Assembly (NCBI RefSeq): GCF_000017625.1
Contig: NC_009712.1
Span: forward strand, 1,116,001-1,180,000
Origin: Methanoregula boonei 6A8
Lineage (GTDB): Archaea; Halobacteriota; Methanomicrobia; Methanomicrobiales; Methanospirillaceae
Length of the DNA: 64,000 nucleotides
Direction of reading: 5' to 3'
Below the pieces are notes generated by a model that worked only from the letters and a program-made list of their open reading frames with translations, made no database searches and was not told the DNA's origin. Shown here in pieces: positions 55,127 through 64,000 of this stretch. The translations under genes were made by a program, and so were the position numbers. Within the stretch, counting starts at the first letter, position 1, and each line of letters begins with the position of its first letter.

Positions 55127-55605
55127 ACAACGTTCCGGTGAAACTGTGCGCACCCCATGGTAAAAAGCCTTTTGAAGTGTTCTTACGGGAGGAATCTGCT
55201 CTTCCCGGTGTATTTTACGGGGATCGTTATCAGATCAGCCGCCTGTAGTTACGGCTCGTGAATTTTTTTCATCGTTCTTCGTAAACAAAGCGCCGGGCAA
55301 TGTGCCGCAACCTGCAAGGGGAAACAACATAATTTCCCTGCAATGAATAATTACCCGAATGAAAAAACATGCAGTTTTCCGGTGTGTTTCCTGTTCCCGC
55401 AAACATGCCTGGTATCTGCTTAAACCAGTTACCTACTGGGTGGTTATAAAAATAGTATTCATAAATAGGGTTACACTAATATATACCGGAAAGGGTATAT
55501 GCCGAATTTCCCCACCTGTTGGTACATACGGTGTTGCAACAAAGCCGGTACCGGCACAGGCGCGAGGAAAAGTTGGGAGAATCACATGAGGGGAGATAAT
55601 TTTCC
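55127..55605. other. 479-bp upstream region of the TPR giant gene
   Basis: No supported ORF. The last 170 bp are A/T-rich with several TATA-like elements: GGTTATAAAAATAG (55442-55455), CTAATATATACC (55476-55487) and GGGTATATGCC (55493-55503). GGGGAG at 55590-55595 is the ribosome site of the next gene, ten bases before its ATG. Confidence 0.5.
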
Positions 55606-58600
55606 ATGAGCAGGAGTGACGCTGAAGCGCTGATGCGGCAGGGTACCGAACTCTATGACCTGGGCCGGCACCAGGAAGCCGTGGTCATGTTTGACCGGGC
55701 CCTCACCCTCTTTCCCAAGCTGCCAAAGGCCCATTATTTCAAGGGAATTGCCCTGTATGACCTTGGGAGGTACGAGGATGCTCTCGATTCCTACGATCAC
55801 GCACTCGCGCTCGACCCCTCTGATATCAACTCCTGGTACAACAAGGCAGCGACACTTGCGCAGATCGGCAGGAATAAGGAAGCGCTCGATGCCTGCGACC
55901 GGCTTATCGCGCTCCGGTTCGATAACGCGGAGGCGTGGATCCTCAAGGGAATATCCCTTTATGAACTGGGGCGATTCCGCGATGCAATATCTGCCTATGA
56001 TCATGCACTTGCCATCGATCCCACCTATGCAAAGGTCTATTATAACAAGGGAATCGCCCTTGCGGATCTCGGCCGGCATGATGAAGCGATTGCCGCATAC
56101 GGGAAAGCTGTCGGGATCGTTCCTGAATATGCAAAGGCATACTACAACATGGGCATATCCCTGTACGAGATCGGGAGGTACGATGAGGCCCTTGGTGCAT
56201 TCGAGAAGGCGCATGACCTTGATCCTTCCGATCCATGGGTCTGGTACTACCGTGCGTTTATCCTCGCAAAGCAGGAGCGGTATGCCCAGGCCGCAGAAGC
56301 CGCCGGGGTCTTTCTCTCTTTTGAGCCGGAGCACGCGGATATCTGGGTGATCCAGGGCATTTCCCTGTACCGGCTCCGGCGGCTTGATGAGGCGGCAGAC
56401 GCGTTCGATCGCGCTATCGAGCAGGACCCCCTCGCACCCGATGCGTGGCTTTACAAGGGCTTCTCATTATTCGATATGGAGCGGTACGAGGACGCCACGT
56501 ATGCTCTCGACAAAGCTGCAGAGCTTTCACCGCAAACCACGAAGATTTACTATACCCGGGGCAAAGCCAACCAGCGTCTTGGCAAATACCGTGAAGCAGT
56601 TGCTGATTTCGACCGGGCGCTTGCCGCGGAACCGGAGAACGCCGATGCCCTGTACAGCCGCGGAGTTTCCTGTATCCACCTGAGCCGGTACGATGAATCC
56701 CTCAGTGTGTTTGACCGGATCCTGGCTTCACAGGGAGATCATGCCGGTGCCTCCTATTTCCGGGGGGTGGTTCTTTCCCGTCTTGGCAGGCAGGATGAGG
56801 CCATCAGTGCATTCGAACACACGCTTGCCATTGACCCGGGATGCGCATCGGCCGCCTACCAGATAGGTCTTGCCTCGGCAAGCCTGGGACGTTACAGCGA
56901 TGCTGTTGCTGCGTATGACCGTGCACTGAAGATCCGCCCCGATTACCCGGATGCTGTGTACCACAAGGGCTTTGCGCTTGCAAAACTGGGTAACAGCGAA
57001 GATGCCCTGCTCGAATTTGACCGGGCCTTAACGGAGAACCCGGGCAATGCCCCGGCATACCACCAGAAAGGCCAGCTCCTGGTCAGGACCGGCAGGCTCG
57101 AAGAAGCACTGGAGGCCCTGAATAAGAGTATTGCGCTGAAGCCGGATAACGCACAGGTGTATTACGATAAGGGCAGCGCGCTCCTGAAGGCCGAGCGGTT
57201 CGGTCCCGCCCTTGAGGCATTTGATCAGGCCATCGGGATCTATCCCAATTACGTGAATGCGTACTACAACAAGGGGATCGCTTTTTCCCGCACAGGAATG
57301 CGCAAAGAAGCACTTGAGGCGTTCGATCATGCCATAGCGATCGATCCCACTCATACGCTTGCCCTGTACCATCGGGGAACCATGCTCTCCGGACTGGGAC
57401 GGTACGCTGATGCGGCCGCTGCGTACGATGCCGTGCTTGCCCTCTCTCCCCAGAATACTTCCGCACTCTATGAAAAAGGCGTAGCGCTTATGCAACTTTC
57501 CCGGTGGAAAGATGCAGCCGAGGCATTCGGGCAGGCAGTCGAACAGGACCCGGGCCTTATTGACGCCTGGCTGGCTTTTGGAACATGCAATGCAAACCTG
57601 GGGAAATTCCCTGATGCGATTGCTGCTTTTGACCGGGTAATTGCACTTTCTCCGAAAAATACGCAGGCATTTATCCACAAGGGTATTGCGCTAGTAACTA
57701 CCGGAAAGTTCGAGGAAGCAATTGCCGCACTCAACCGCGCGCTGGAAGATGCCCCCCGTGACGAACGGGCATGGTACTACAAGGGCATGTCCCTTGCAGC
57801 CCTCCAGCGTTTTGAAGAGGCGGTCCGGTCATTTGAGCGGGTACTGGAGATCAACCGCCGGTGCTCCCCGGCATTTTTCCAGAAAGGAAATGCCCTCGCC
57901 CATCTCGGAAAACAGCTGGAAGCCATTATTTCGTACGACCAGGCACTGGAGATTGATCCTGATAACCCGGTCACGCTGTACCAAAAGGGAATAGCGCTTG
58001 CACAGCGTGAGAGGTACGACGATGCAATAAAAACGTTCGAGCGATTGCTCACGCTCGAACCGGAGAATGCCCAGGCACTCTATTACCTTGGCATCGCGTA
58101 TGCAGGAAGGCAGCGGTTCGATGAGGCTATCGTTGCATTCGAACGGTCCCTTGAGATCGATCCAAAAAATCCCCTTGCCCACCATTATATGGGAGTTTCA
58201 CTGGTGGAGTGCGATAGGTATGACGATGCCCTCCGCTCGTTCTCCGAGGCCCTGTTGCTTGATGCGTCAAATGCATCCACCTATTATTACCAGGGGATTG
58301 CCTTCCTGCAGTCCCACCAATACGAGGAGGCTATCGCCGCGCTTAATACGGCAATCCGCATGGATACATCGCTTTCCGATGCGTTCACGTACCTTGGCAT
58401 TTCCCTTGCCCGGCTCGGACGCCATGACGAAGCAGTTGCCGCTCTCAACCGGAGCCTTGCCGCAAATCCCTCGCAGATGGAAGCGCTTGTCTGCCGGGGC
58501 GAATCCCTCATGGTCCTCCAACGGTATGCTGATGCCGTAGAGACGTTTGACCGGATCCTCTCTTTAAACCCGAACGTGATTTCGGCATGGATGCAGAAAG

Positions 58601-61600
58601 GAGCCGCGCTCGAACGCCTGGTTAAAAAGCAGGATGCACTGGCGGTCTATACCCGGGTCCTTGAGATCAACCCGGGTAACGCAGATGCATGGGCCCGCAA
58701 GGGTGTCCTGCTCCAGGATCTGGGAAGAACCGCTGAAGCGGTTACCGCATTTTCAAAAGCTCTCGATATCAATGCCGGTATCGGTGGGATCTGGATGCAC
58801 AAGGGCGATGCCCTCAGCACGCTGGGGAAGACTTCGGAAGCTGCAGAAGCATATGCCGAGGCCTTAAAACTGGATCCCGATCAGGAAGAGGGATGGATTA
58901 AGGGAGGAAGGGCCCTTTTTGATCTGGGACGGTACCAGGATGCTATTGATGCATTCGATAATGCGATCGCCCTCAACCAGCGGAGCACTGTTGCGTTCCT
59001 GTACAAGGGATTTTCTCTCGAAAAGATCAACCGGGCCGGTGAGGCACTCCAGGTCTTTGAAGTACTTCTGGAAATCGATCCGCACAACAGCGAAGCCCAT
59101 TATCACATGGGCCTTGCACTTGCCGGATCAGGCAGGCCAAAAGATGCACTTGCTGCCTTTGAATCTGCACTAAAGATCCGGGACACCTTTGCCCCGGCGT
59201 GGTACAACAAGGGAAAGATGCTCCTTGACCTGGGAAAATACCAGGAAGCCCTGGCTGCATTTGACCAGGCGCTCGAACGCGAGCCGGCCTATACTGAAGT
59301 TTTTTACAGCAGGGGGGTGGCGCTTTCCAAGCTCGGGCGTTTCCCCGAGGCAATAGAAGCGTTTGAGAGGAACCTGGAAAAAGATACCAGCAACGCCCCG
59401 GGCTACTATTTCAAAGGAATTGCCCTCTCCAAACTGGGGCGGTACCAGGAAGCACTGGATGCATTTGACCGTGCGCTTGTGTACGATCCCGAGAATGCCC
59501 TTGTCTATTTCCAGAAAGGCCGGGCGCTGGACGGCCTGAACCGGTTTCAGGAAGCGGTTGCTGCATTCGAAAAAACCCTTGCGCTTAAACCCCGGTATTC
59601 TGAAGCGCGGATGCGCAAGGGCATCTCGCTCTACAACCTGGGCCGGTATGCTGATGCTATCCGCGACTTTGACCGGACCATTGCCGAGAACCCCCATAAT
59701 TTCCATGCCTGGTACCAGAAGGGCAGGGCCCTTTTTGACTCTGGCAGCTATACCGAAGCGATCGATGCTTATGATCGTGCACTCGAAGTGGAATCGAGCT
59801 ACCCAGAGGCCCATTACCACAAGGGTCTTGCCCTGTACGAGCTGGGCAGGTACGAGGAGGCCCTCCTGTCCTATGATCAGGCGCTTGAGAGCAACCCCCA
59901 TCTTGATTATGCCCTCTTCCACCGGGGCGCAGCCCTCATGAAACTGGAACGCTACCGCGAAGCGGTACAGGCGTTTGATGCAGCTCTTTTGCTCCTTCCG
60001 AAGTATGCACCGGCCCACCACCTCAAGGGTGTATCGCTTGCCGCACAGGGACTGTACCAGGATTCCATTTATGCATATGACCGGGCGCTTGAATGCGATC
60101 CGGGTAGTGGTGAATCTGCCCTGAATAAGGCCATGTCCCTCCACAACCTGGGGCAGGACGAGGACGCACTTGCAGCTGCCGTTAAGGCTATCGAGATCCA
60201 GCCGGATTTTGCTGAGGCCTGGAGGTATCGGGGTCTGATCCTTTCCAATCTGGGAAGATACCAGGAATCTGTCGAAGCCCTGGATCACGCACTTGCCGGA
60301 GATCCAAAGAATGCCCGGGTCAACTACCAGAAAGGCCGGGCTTTTGACGGTCTCGGGCAGTACGAAAACGCAATCTCTGCATACGATGCCGCGCTTCAGG
60401 CACAACCGGATTGTATCCCTGCACGTATGCACAAGGGAGAGGCGCTCCTCTTCATCTCCCGATTCCGCGACGCAACCAAGGAGTTCGGGAAGATCCTCAC
60501 CGAACACCCGGATAATGCCGAAGCCTGGATTAAGATGGCCCGGGCCCGGTTTTCACTTGGCGACTATACCGAGGTTATTGAGGCATGCGATCACGCGCTC
60601 CGGTTCAATGCAGACTCTGCAGAGGCCCTTTTGTACCGCGGCCTTGCGCAGTACGAACTTGGGAGGTACGAAGAGGCAGTCGAGTCCCTGGCCCGCGCGG
60701 AACAGATAGATTCCCATCTTGAACAGGCGGTTTACCATCTCGGGGCTGCGCTGCTGAAACTCGAGCGGTACGGCGACGCAATCCCGGCGTTTGACCGGGT
60801 GCTTTCCCTTAAGCCGGATCAAGCCACTGCCCATCATCTCCGTGGTGTCGCACTTGCTGCACAGGGTATGTACCCGGAGGCAATTTCCTCCTTTGAAAAT
60901 GCACTCCGGTACGATCCCCGGAGCGCCGAATCGGCGCTTAACAAGGCCATTGCCCTGCACAGCCTGGGCAGGGACGAGGAATCGATCCTGGCTTCAGATA
61001 TTGCCCTTGGGATCCAGCCGGATTTTGCCGAGGCCTGGTATTATAAGGGCGTTGCCCTCGAAACCCTGAAAAGGTACGCCGATGCCGTGCCGGCGTTCTC
61101 ACGTTCACTCGAACTGGACAGCACTACCACCCATGCCTGGTTTGAGATGGGGCTCTGCCTTGTCGAACTCCAGCGTTACGAAGAAGCCGCAGGTGCGTTC
61201 GATCATGTCCTTGGCCTGGTGTCCGATTATCCCCCGGCATACTTCCACAAGGGGAGAGCACTTGCCCTCCTTGGAAAATACGAAGAGGCTGTTGTGGCAT
61301 TTGACAGCGCCCTTGCAATAACCCCGGGAGATGCGATCGTCCTCTCTGCAAAAGGACACGCGCTTGAATCCCTGAAAAAGTACCGGGAGGCAGCGGCTGC
61401 ATTTGAGGAAGCGACATCTGTCAATCCGGCGGCCGCAGACGATTACTATCACCTGGGTCTTGCATATATCGAGCAGCACCGGGATGAAAAAGCAATCGCG
61501 GCTTTTGCAAAAACGCTCAGGATTGACCCGGAGAATCCCGACGCCCTTTTCCAGGCCGGTATTGTGCTTGCCCGTCTGGAAAAATACGATGAGGCGATCG

Positions 61601-64000
61601 GGCTTTTTGACCGGTATCTTGAATTGGGAAAGGAGAATGCCGGGATCCTTTACGAGAGAGGCTGTGCATACTTCGCGCTCCAGAAATACAGTGAGGCAAT
61701 TGCCTCGTTTGACCGTGCGCTTGCGCTGGATGCAAACCACATCGGTGCCCTGGTCAAGAAAGGCCAGTCACGTGCAAATCTGGGGCAGTACGAAGAAGCA
61801 GTAACCCTCTTTGACCGTGTTATCACGCTCGACCCTGAGAATGTCATCGCACATTTTGTCATGGGCACTGCACTGGCCCGCCTGGCCCGGTACGAGGATG
61901 CCGTGGTTGCGCTTGACCGGGCTCTTGAATATGACGGGAACAATGCACGCATTTATGCCTGCAAGGGATACTCCCTGTACCGCCTTGGCCGGTTCAAGGA
62001 GTCTGCAGAATCCTTTGCAAAAGCCCAGAAACGCGAGCCAAAGGATCCCTTCAGCCTGAGGTTCCGGGGCAAATCCCTCCTGCATAACGGGAAATGGGAG
62101 GAAGGCATAGCGATCTTCGACAAACTGCTGGGGATAGAGCCAAAGAGTGCTGATGCCTGGTATTACAAAGGGATTGCCTATTCGCACCTGTCCCTCCATG
62201 ATGAGGCGCAGGAATCCTTTGAGCAGGCCCTGACAATTGACGGGGAGTGTGCTACTGCCTGGTACCAGAAAGGGCTGGTGCTCTTTGAACGGGAGCGCTT
62301 CGAAGAGTCCCTGCCGGCATTTGAACGGGCAGCAGAGCTCGCCCCGTCAGTACAGGACTATGCATTCAGGAACGCACTTTGCCTCTTTATGCTGGAGAGG
62401 TACCCGGAGGCCATATCCGCCTTCGATCGTGCCCTGACTCTCGGTCCCGAGACTGCGGTTATCCAGTACTACCGCGGCCGGGCCCTTGCCGAGATGCGGG
62501 ATTACGGTGTGGCACTTGATGCGCTCAACCGGGCCATTGGCCTTGATCCGGAAAACTCATTTACCTGGCTTGCCAAAGGCAGCGTGCTGCTGGCCCAGAA
62601 AGACGGGGCCGCGGCAGTTGCAGCATTCGACCAGGCCCTGGTGCTGGATCCCAAAGCCGCAGACGCAGCGTTCTTTAAAGGCGAGGCTTTTTCACTTCTT
62701 GGAAACGATGAGGAGGCCATACATGCGTACGACCTTGCGCTCAGCCTTGAATCCGCATATCCTGAAGGATCGTTTAAGAAAGGGCTTGCCCTTCTCCGGC
62801 TGAAAAATTATAACGGCGCGATCGAGGCATTTGATGCGGCGATCCAGTTCGTGCCCGGGCATGCACAGGCACATTACCACAAGGGACTCGCCCTGTTCGC
62901 ACTGGGTAAGAATGAGAAAGCGATACGCTCCTTTACTCACGCGCTCGAACACGATCCCTCCCTTTCCGATGCGTTATTCCACACCGGTCTTGCATATGCA
63001 GCGCTGAGCCGGTACTCCCCTGCACTTTCTGCGTTTGATAAACTTCTTGAATCCGGGCCGCAGAACGCTGAGGCATTGTTCCAGAAGGGAAGGATGCTTG
63101 CAAAACTGGGCCGGCCTGATGAGGCCCTTGCAGTTCTTGAAACCTCCCTTGGCCTGGAAAACAACATTGCCGATGTCTGGCTGCTTAAGGGAAGCGTACT
63201 TCTTGAGCAGGAGCGTCTGGAAGATGCACTCGAAGTGTTTGACCGGGCATTGGCCCTCACACCGGAGAATAATGCTGCATGGTACCGGAAAGGCAAGGCA
63301 TTCTCCGGCCTGCACCGGTACCCCGAAGCAATCCAGTGCTTTGACCGCGTGGTTACTTCCGATACTGGTTGTGCACAGGCATGGTTCCGGAAAGGGAGTG
63401 CGCTTCTTTCAAACGGGGATCTGAGGGCTGCTATCGAAGCGCTCACAAAAGCGCTCGAACTCAAACCCGACAATGCAAACGGGTGGTACGACCGGGCAGT
63501 TGCACTTGCGGGCCTGGGAAGGTATGAAGAATCCATCCCCTCATATGACCGGGCCCTGTCCCTCAACCCGAAGTACACAAGCGCCTATTTTGACAAGGGA
63601 TCGGCGCTCTCCCGCCTGGGCAGAGACCGGCAGGCAATCGAGGCATTCGAGATGGCCTCGGCAATAGATCCGGAGTTCGCGGTCGCATATCTGGAGAAAG
63701 GCCTTGCCCTTGCCCGTCTTTCCAAAAACAAGGAAGCGGTTGCAGCATTTGATGCCACTCTTGCCCTTGATCCGGCAAACGTTCCTGCACTTTTCAACAA
63801 GGGACTTGCCCTCGCAAACCTCAAGAAATTTGCAGATGCCATTACCGTGTTCGATGCAGCCCTCCGCATTGATGCAAAACACTACGAGGCCTGGTTTGCC
63901 AAAGGATATGCCCAGTCCCGGCTCCGGCATTATGATGATGCTGTCGGGGCATTTGACCATGCACTTGCCATCGATCCCGGGCGGTACGCGGTATGGTATG
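55606..64000 (+). CDS. Giant tetratricopeptide-repeat protein (C-terminus beyond window)
   Basis: One uninterrupted frame from ATG 55606 to the window end: 2798 codons, no stop. It consists of TPR units of consensus W-Y-x-K-G-x-A-L-x-x-L-G-R-Y-x-E-A-L-x-A-F-D-R-A-L-x-I-D-P. Units start within ten residues of the N-terminus, with no signal peptide or membrane helix. The Lys-Gly step is at 55639, 55741, 60025, 62167 and 63901; all differences are multiples of 102 bp, so the 34-residue phase holds over 82 visible units. TPR superhelices bind peptides and assemble complexes; the partner is unknown. Next to no related gene on its left. Confidence 0.93.
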   Translation, partial: MSRSDAEALMRQGTELYDLGRHQEAVVMFDRALTLFPKLPKAHYFKGIALYDLGRYEDALDSYDHALALDPSDINSWYNKAATLAQIGRNKEALDACDRLIALRFDNAEAWILKGISLYELGRFRDAISAYDHALAIDPTYAKVYYNKGIALADLGRHDEAIAAYGKAVGIVPEYAKAYYNMGISLYEIGRYDEALGAFEKAHDLDPSDPWVWYYRAFILAKQERYAQAAEAAGVFLSFEPEHADIWVIQGISLYRLRRLDEAADAFDRAIEQDPLAPDAWLYKGFSLFDMERYEDATYALDKAAELSPQTTKIYYTRGKANQRLGKYREAVADFDRALAAEPENADALYSRGVSCIHLSRYDESLSVFDRILASQGDHAGASYFRGVVLSRLGRQDEAISAFEHTLAIDPGCASAAYQIGLASASLGRYSDAVAAYDRALKIRPDYPDAVYHKGFALAKLGNSEDALLEFDRALTENPGNAPAYHQKGQLLVRTGRLEEALEALNKSIALKPDNAQVYYDKGSALLKAERFGPALEAFDQAIGIYPNYVNAYYNKGIAFSRTGMRKEALEAFDHAIAIDPTHTLALYHRGTMLSGLGRYADAAAAYDAVLALSPQNTSALYEKGVALMQLSRWKDAAEAFGQAVEQDPGLIDAWLAFGTCNANLGKFPDAIAAFDRVIALSPKNTQAFIHKGIALVTTGKFEEAIAALNRALEDAPRDERAWYYKGMSLAALQRFEEAVRSFERVLEINRRCSPAFFQKGNALAHLGKQLEAIISYDQALEIDPDNPVTLYQKGIALAQRERYDDAIKTFERLLTLEPENAQALYYLGIAYAGRQRFDEAIVAFERSLEIDPKNPLAHHYMGVSLVECDRYDDALRSFSEALLLDASNASTYYYQGIAFLQSHQYEEAIAALNTAIRMDTSLSDAFTYLGISLARLGRHDEAVAALNRSLAANPSQMEALVCRGESLMVLQRYADAVETFDRILSLNPNVISAWMQKGAALERLVKKQDALAVYTRVLEINPGNADAWARKGVLLQDLGRTAEAVTAFSKALDINAGIGGIWMHKGDALSTLGKTSEAAEAYAEALKLDPDQEEGWIKGGRALFDLGRYQDAIDAFDNAIALNQRSTVAFLYKGFSLEKINRAGEALQVFEVLLEIDPHNSEAHYHMGLALAGSGRPKDALAAFESALKIRDTFAPAWYNKGKMLLDLGKYQEALAAFDQALEREPAYTEVFYSRGVALSKLGRFPEAIEAFERNLEKDTSNAPGYYFKGIALSKLGRYQEALDAFDRALVYDPENALVYFQKGRALDGLNRFQEAVAAFEKTLALKPRYSEARMRKGISLYNLGRYADAIRDFDRTIAENPHNFHAWYQKGRALFDSGSYTEAIDAYDRALEVESSYPEAHYHKGLALYELGRYEEALLSYDQALESNPHLDYALFHRGAALMKLERYREAVQAFDAALLLLPKYAPAHHLKGVSLAAQGLYQDSIYAYDRALECDPGSGESALNKAMSLHNLGQDEDALAAAVKAIEIQPDFAEAWRYRGLILSNLGRYQESVEALDHALAGDPKNARVNYQKGRAFDGLGQYENAISAYDAALQAQPDCIPARMHKGEALLFISRFRDATKEFGKILTEHPDNAEAWIKMARARFSLGDYTEVIEACDHALRFNADSAEALLYRGLAQYELGRYEEAVESLARAEQIDSHLEQAVYHLGAALLKLERYGDAIPAFDRVLSLKPDQATAHHLRGVALAAQGMYPEAISSFENALRYDPRSAESALNKAIALHSLGRDEESILASDIALGIQPDFAEAWYYKGVALETLKRYADAVPAFSRSLELDSTTTHAWFEMGLCLVELQRYEEAAGAFDHVLGLVSDYPPAYFHKGRALALLGKYEEAVVAFDSALAITPGDAIVLSAKGHALESLKKYREAAAAFEEATSVNPAAADDYYHLGLAYIEQHRDEKAIAAFAKTLRIDPENPDALFQAGIVLARLEKYDEAIGLFDRYLELGKENAGILYERGCAYFALQKYSEAIASFDRALALDANHIGALVKKGQSRANLGQYEEAVTLFDRVITLDPENVIAHFVMGTALARLARYEDAVVALDRALEYDGNNARIYACKGYSLYRLGRFKESAESFAKAQKREPKDPFSLRFRGKSLLHNGKWEEGIAIFDKLLGIEPKSADAWYYKGIAYSHLSLHDEAQESFEQALTIDGECATAWYQKGLVLFERERFEESLPAFERAAELAPSVQDYAFRNALCLFMLERYPEAISAFDRALTLGPETAVIQYYRGRALAEMRDYGVALDALNRAIGLDPENSFTWLAKGSVLLAQKDGAAAVAAFDQALVLDPKAADAAFFKGEAFSLLGNDEEAIHAYDLALSLESAYPEGSFKKGLALLRLKNYNGAIEAFDAAIQFVPGHAQAHYHKGLALFALGKNEKAIRSFTHALEHDPSLSDALFHTGLAYAALSRYSPALSAFDKLLESGPQNAEALFQKGRMLAKLGRPDEALAVLETSLGLENNIADVWLLKGSVLLEQERLEDALEVFDRALALTPENNAAWYRKGKAFSGLHRYPEAIQCFDRVVTSDTGCAQAWFRKGSALLSNGDLRAAIEALTKALELKPDNANGWYDRAVALAGLGRYEESIPSYDRALSLNPKYTSAYFDKGSALSRLGRDRQAIEAFEMASAIDPEFAVAYLEKGLALARLSKNKEAVAAFDATLALDPANVPALFNKGLALANLKKFADAITVFDAALRIDAKHYEAWFAKGYAQSRLRHYDDAVGAFDHALAIDPGRYAVWY
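59701..61071 (+). repeat. Internal eight-unit (816-bp) duplication in the TPR gene
   Basis: Segment 59701-60255 and segment 60517-61071 align at an offset of exactly 816 bp (8 x 102). Paired words include SYTEAIDAYDRAL / DYTEVIEACDHAL, LYELGRYEEALLS / QYELGRYEEAVES, AHHLKGVSLAAQGLYQ / AHHLRGVALAAQGMYP, ESALNKAMSLHNLG / ESALNKAIALHSLG and IQPDFAEAWRYRG / IQPDFAEAWYYKG. These are far closer than random TPR pairs. Confidence 0.8.

Noticed and set aside
55582-63960. Many minus-strand and offset frames within the TPR region
   Set aside because: All are shadows created by the 102-bp repeat; only the frame from 55606 has TPR sequence throughout.
55606-64000. Repeat array possibly a CRISPR or DNA satellite
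   Set aside because: The period is 102 bp, always in frame and degenerate at third positions, so it is protein repetition, not a DNA repeat array.

Overview
The window reads as chromosomal DNA of a methanogenic archaeon, most likely a Methanomicrobiales member close to Methanoregula. This rests on gene content, not on a search: a methanogen-type nif operon (nifH-nifI1-nifI2-nifD-nifK-nifE-nifN with an AnfO-like gene), an F420H2 oxidase-type flavodiiron protein, an MTH865-family protein, a geranylgeranyl reductase for archaeal lipids, PAS-rich sensor kinases, and TATA-box promoters. No rRNA, tRNA, CRISPR array or transposase was seen.

Layout. 1-3348: an XPD/DinG-type iron-sulfur helicase (cut by the window edge) divergent from purB. 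3490-10351: a sensor kinase overlapping its response regulator, then a 1513-residue receiver/multi-PAS/GAF kinase. 10387-18275 (minus): a tightly overlapped six-gene operon resembling hydrogenase-4/complex I, preceded by a GNAT gene that appears frameshifted. Its catalytic-type subunits have lost all four [NiFe] cysteines and three of four small-subunit cluster cysteines, while the ion-pumping subunits look intact, so it resembles an energy-converting hydrogenase-related (Ehr) complex. 18597-23384: small redox and regulatory genes (DUF2148 ferredoxin-like, PPOX flavoprotein, MTH865-like protein, two HTH regulators) and an MFS transporter. 23385-24072: a gene-free stretch with inverted and direct repeats. 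24073-27802: cysteine hydrolase, extradiol-dioxygenase-like protein, tautomerase and a membrane kinase.

28211-37231 is the nitrogen-fixation operon, with a candidate operator dyad, a TATA box about 500 bp before nifH, and a possible small leader ORF. 37285-45346 holds a MarC membrane protein, a QueG-like iron-sulfur protein, FprA divergent from a V4R regulator over an operator-like promoter, an HPr-kinase-like protein, an HdeD-like protein, an ABC ATPase and a SagB-type oxidoreductase. 45413-47746 is a bacterial-style partner-switching set: two STAS proteins and an RsbW-like kinase. 47842-54540 has small membrane proteins, the lipid reductase and a Mn/Zn ABC importer with its DtxR-type regulator.

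55606-64000 is one open frame, unfinished at the window end, of at least 2798 residues made wholly of TPR units. I count 82 units in unbroken 34-residue phase, with an internal eight-unit duplication. It and the cysteine-less Ehr-like complex are the most striking items here.
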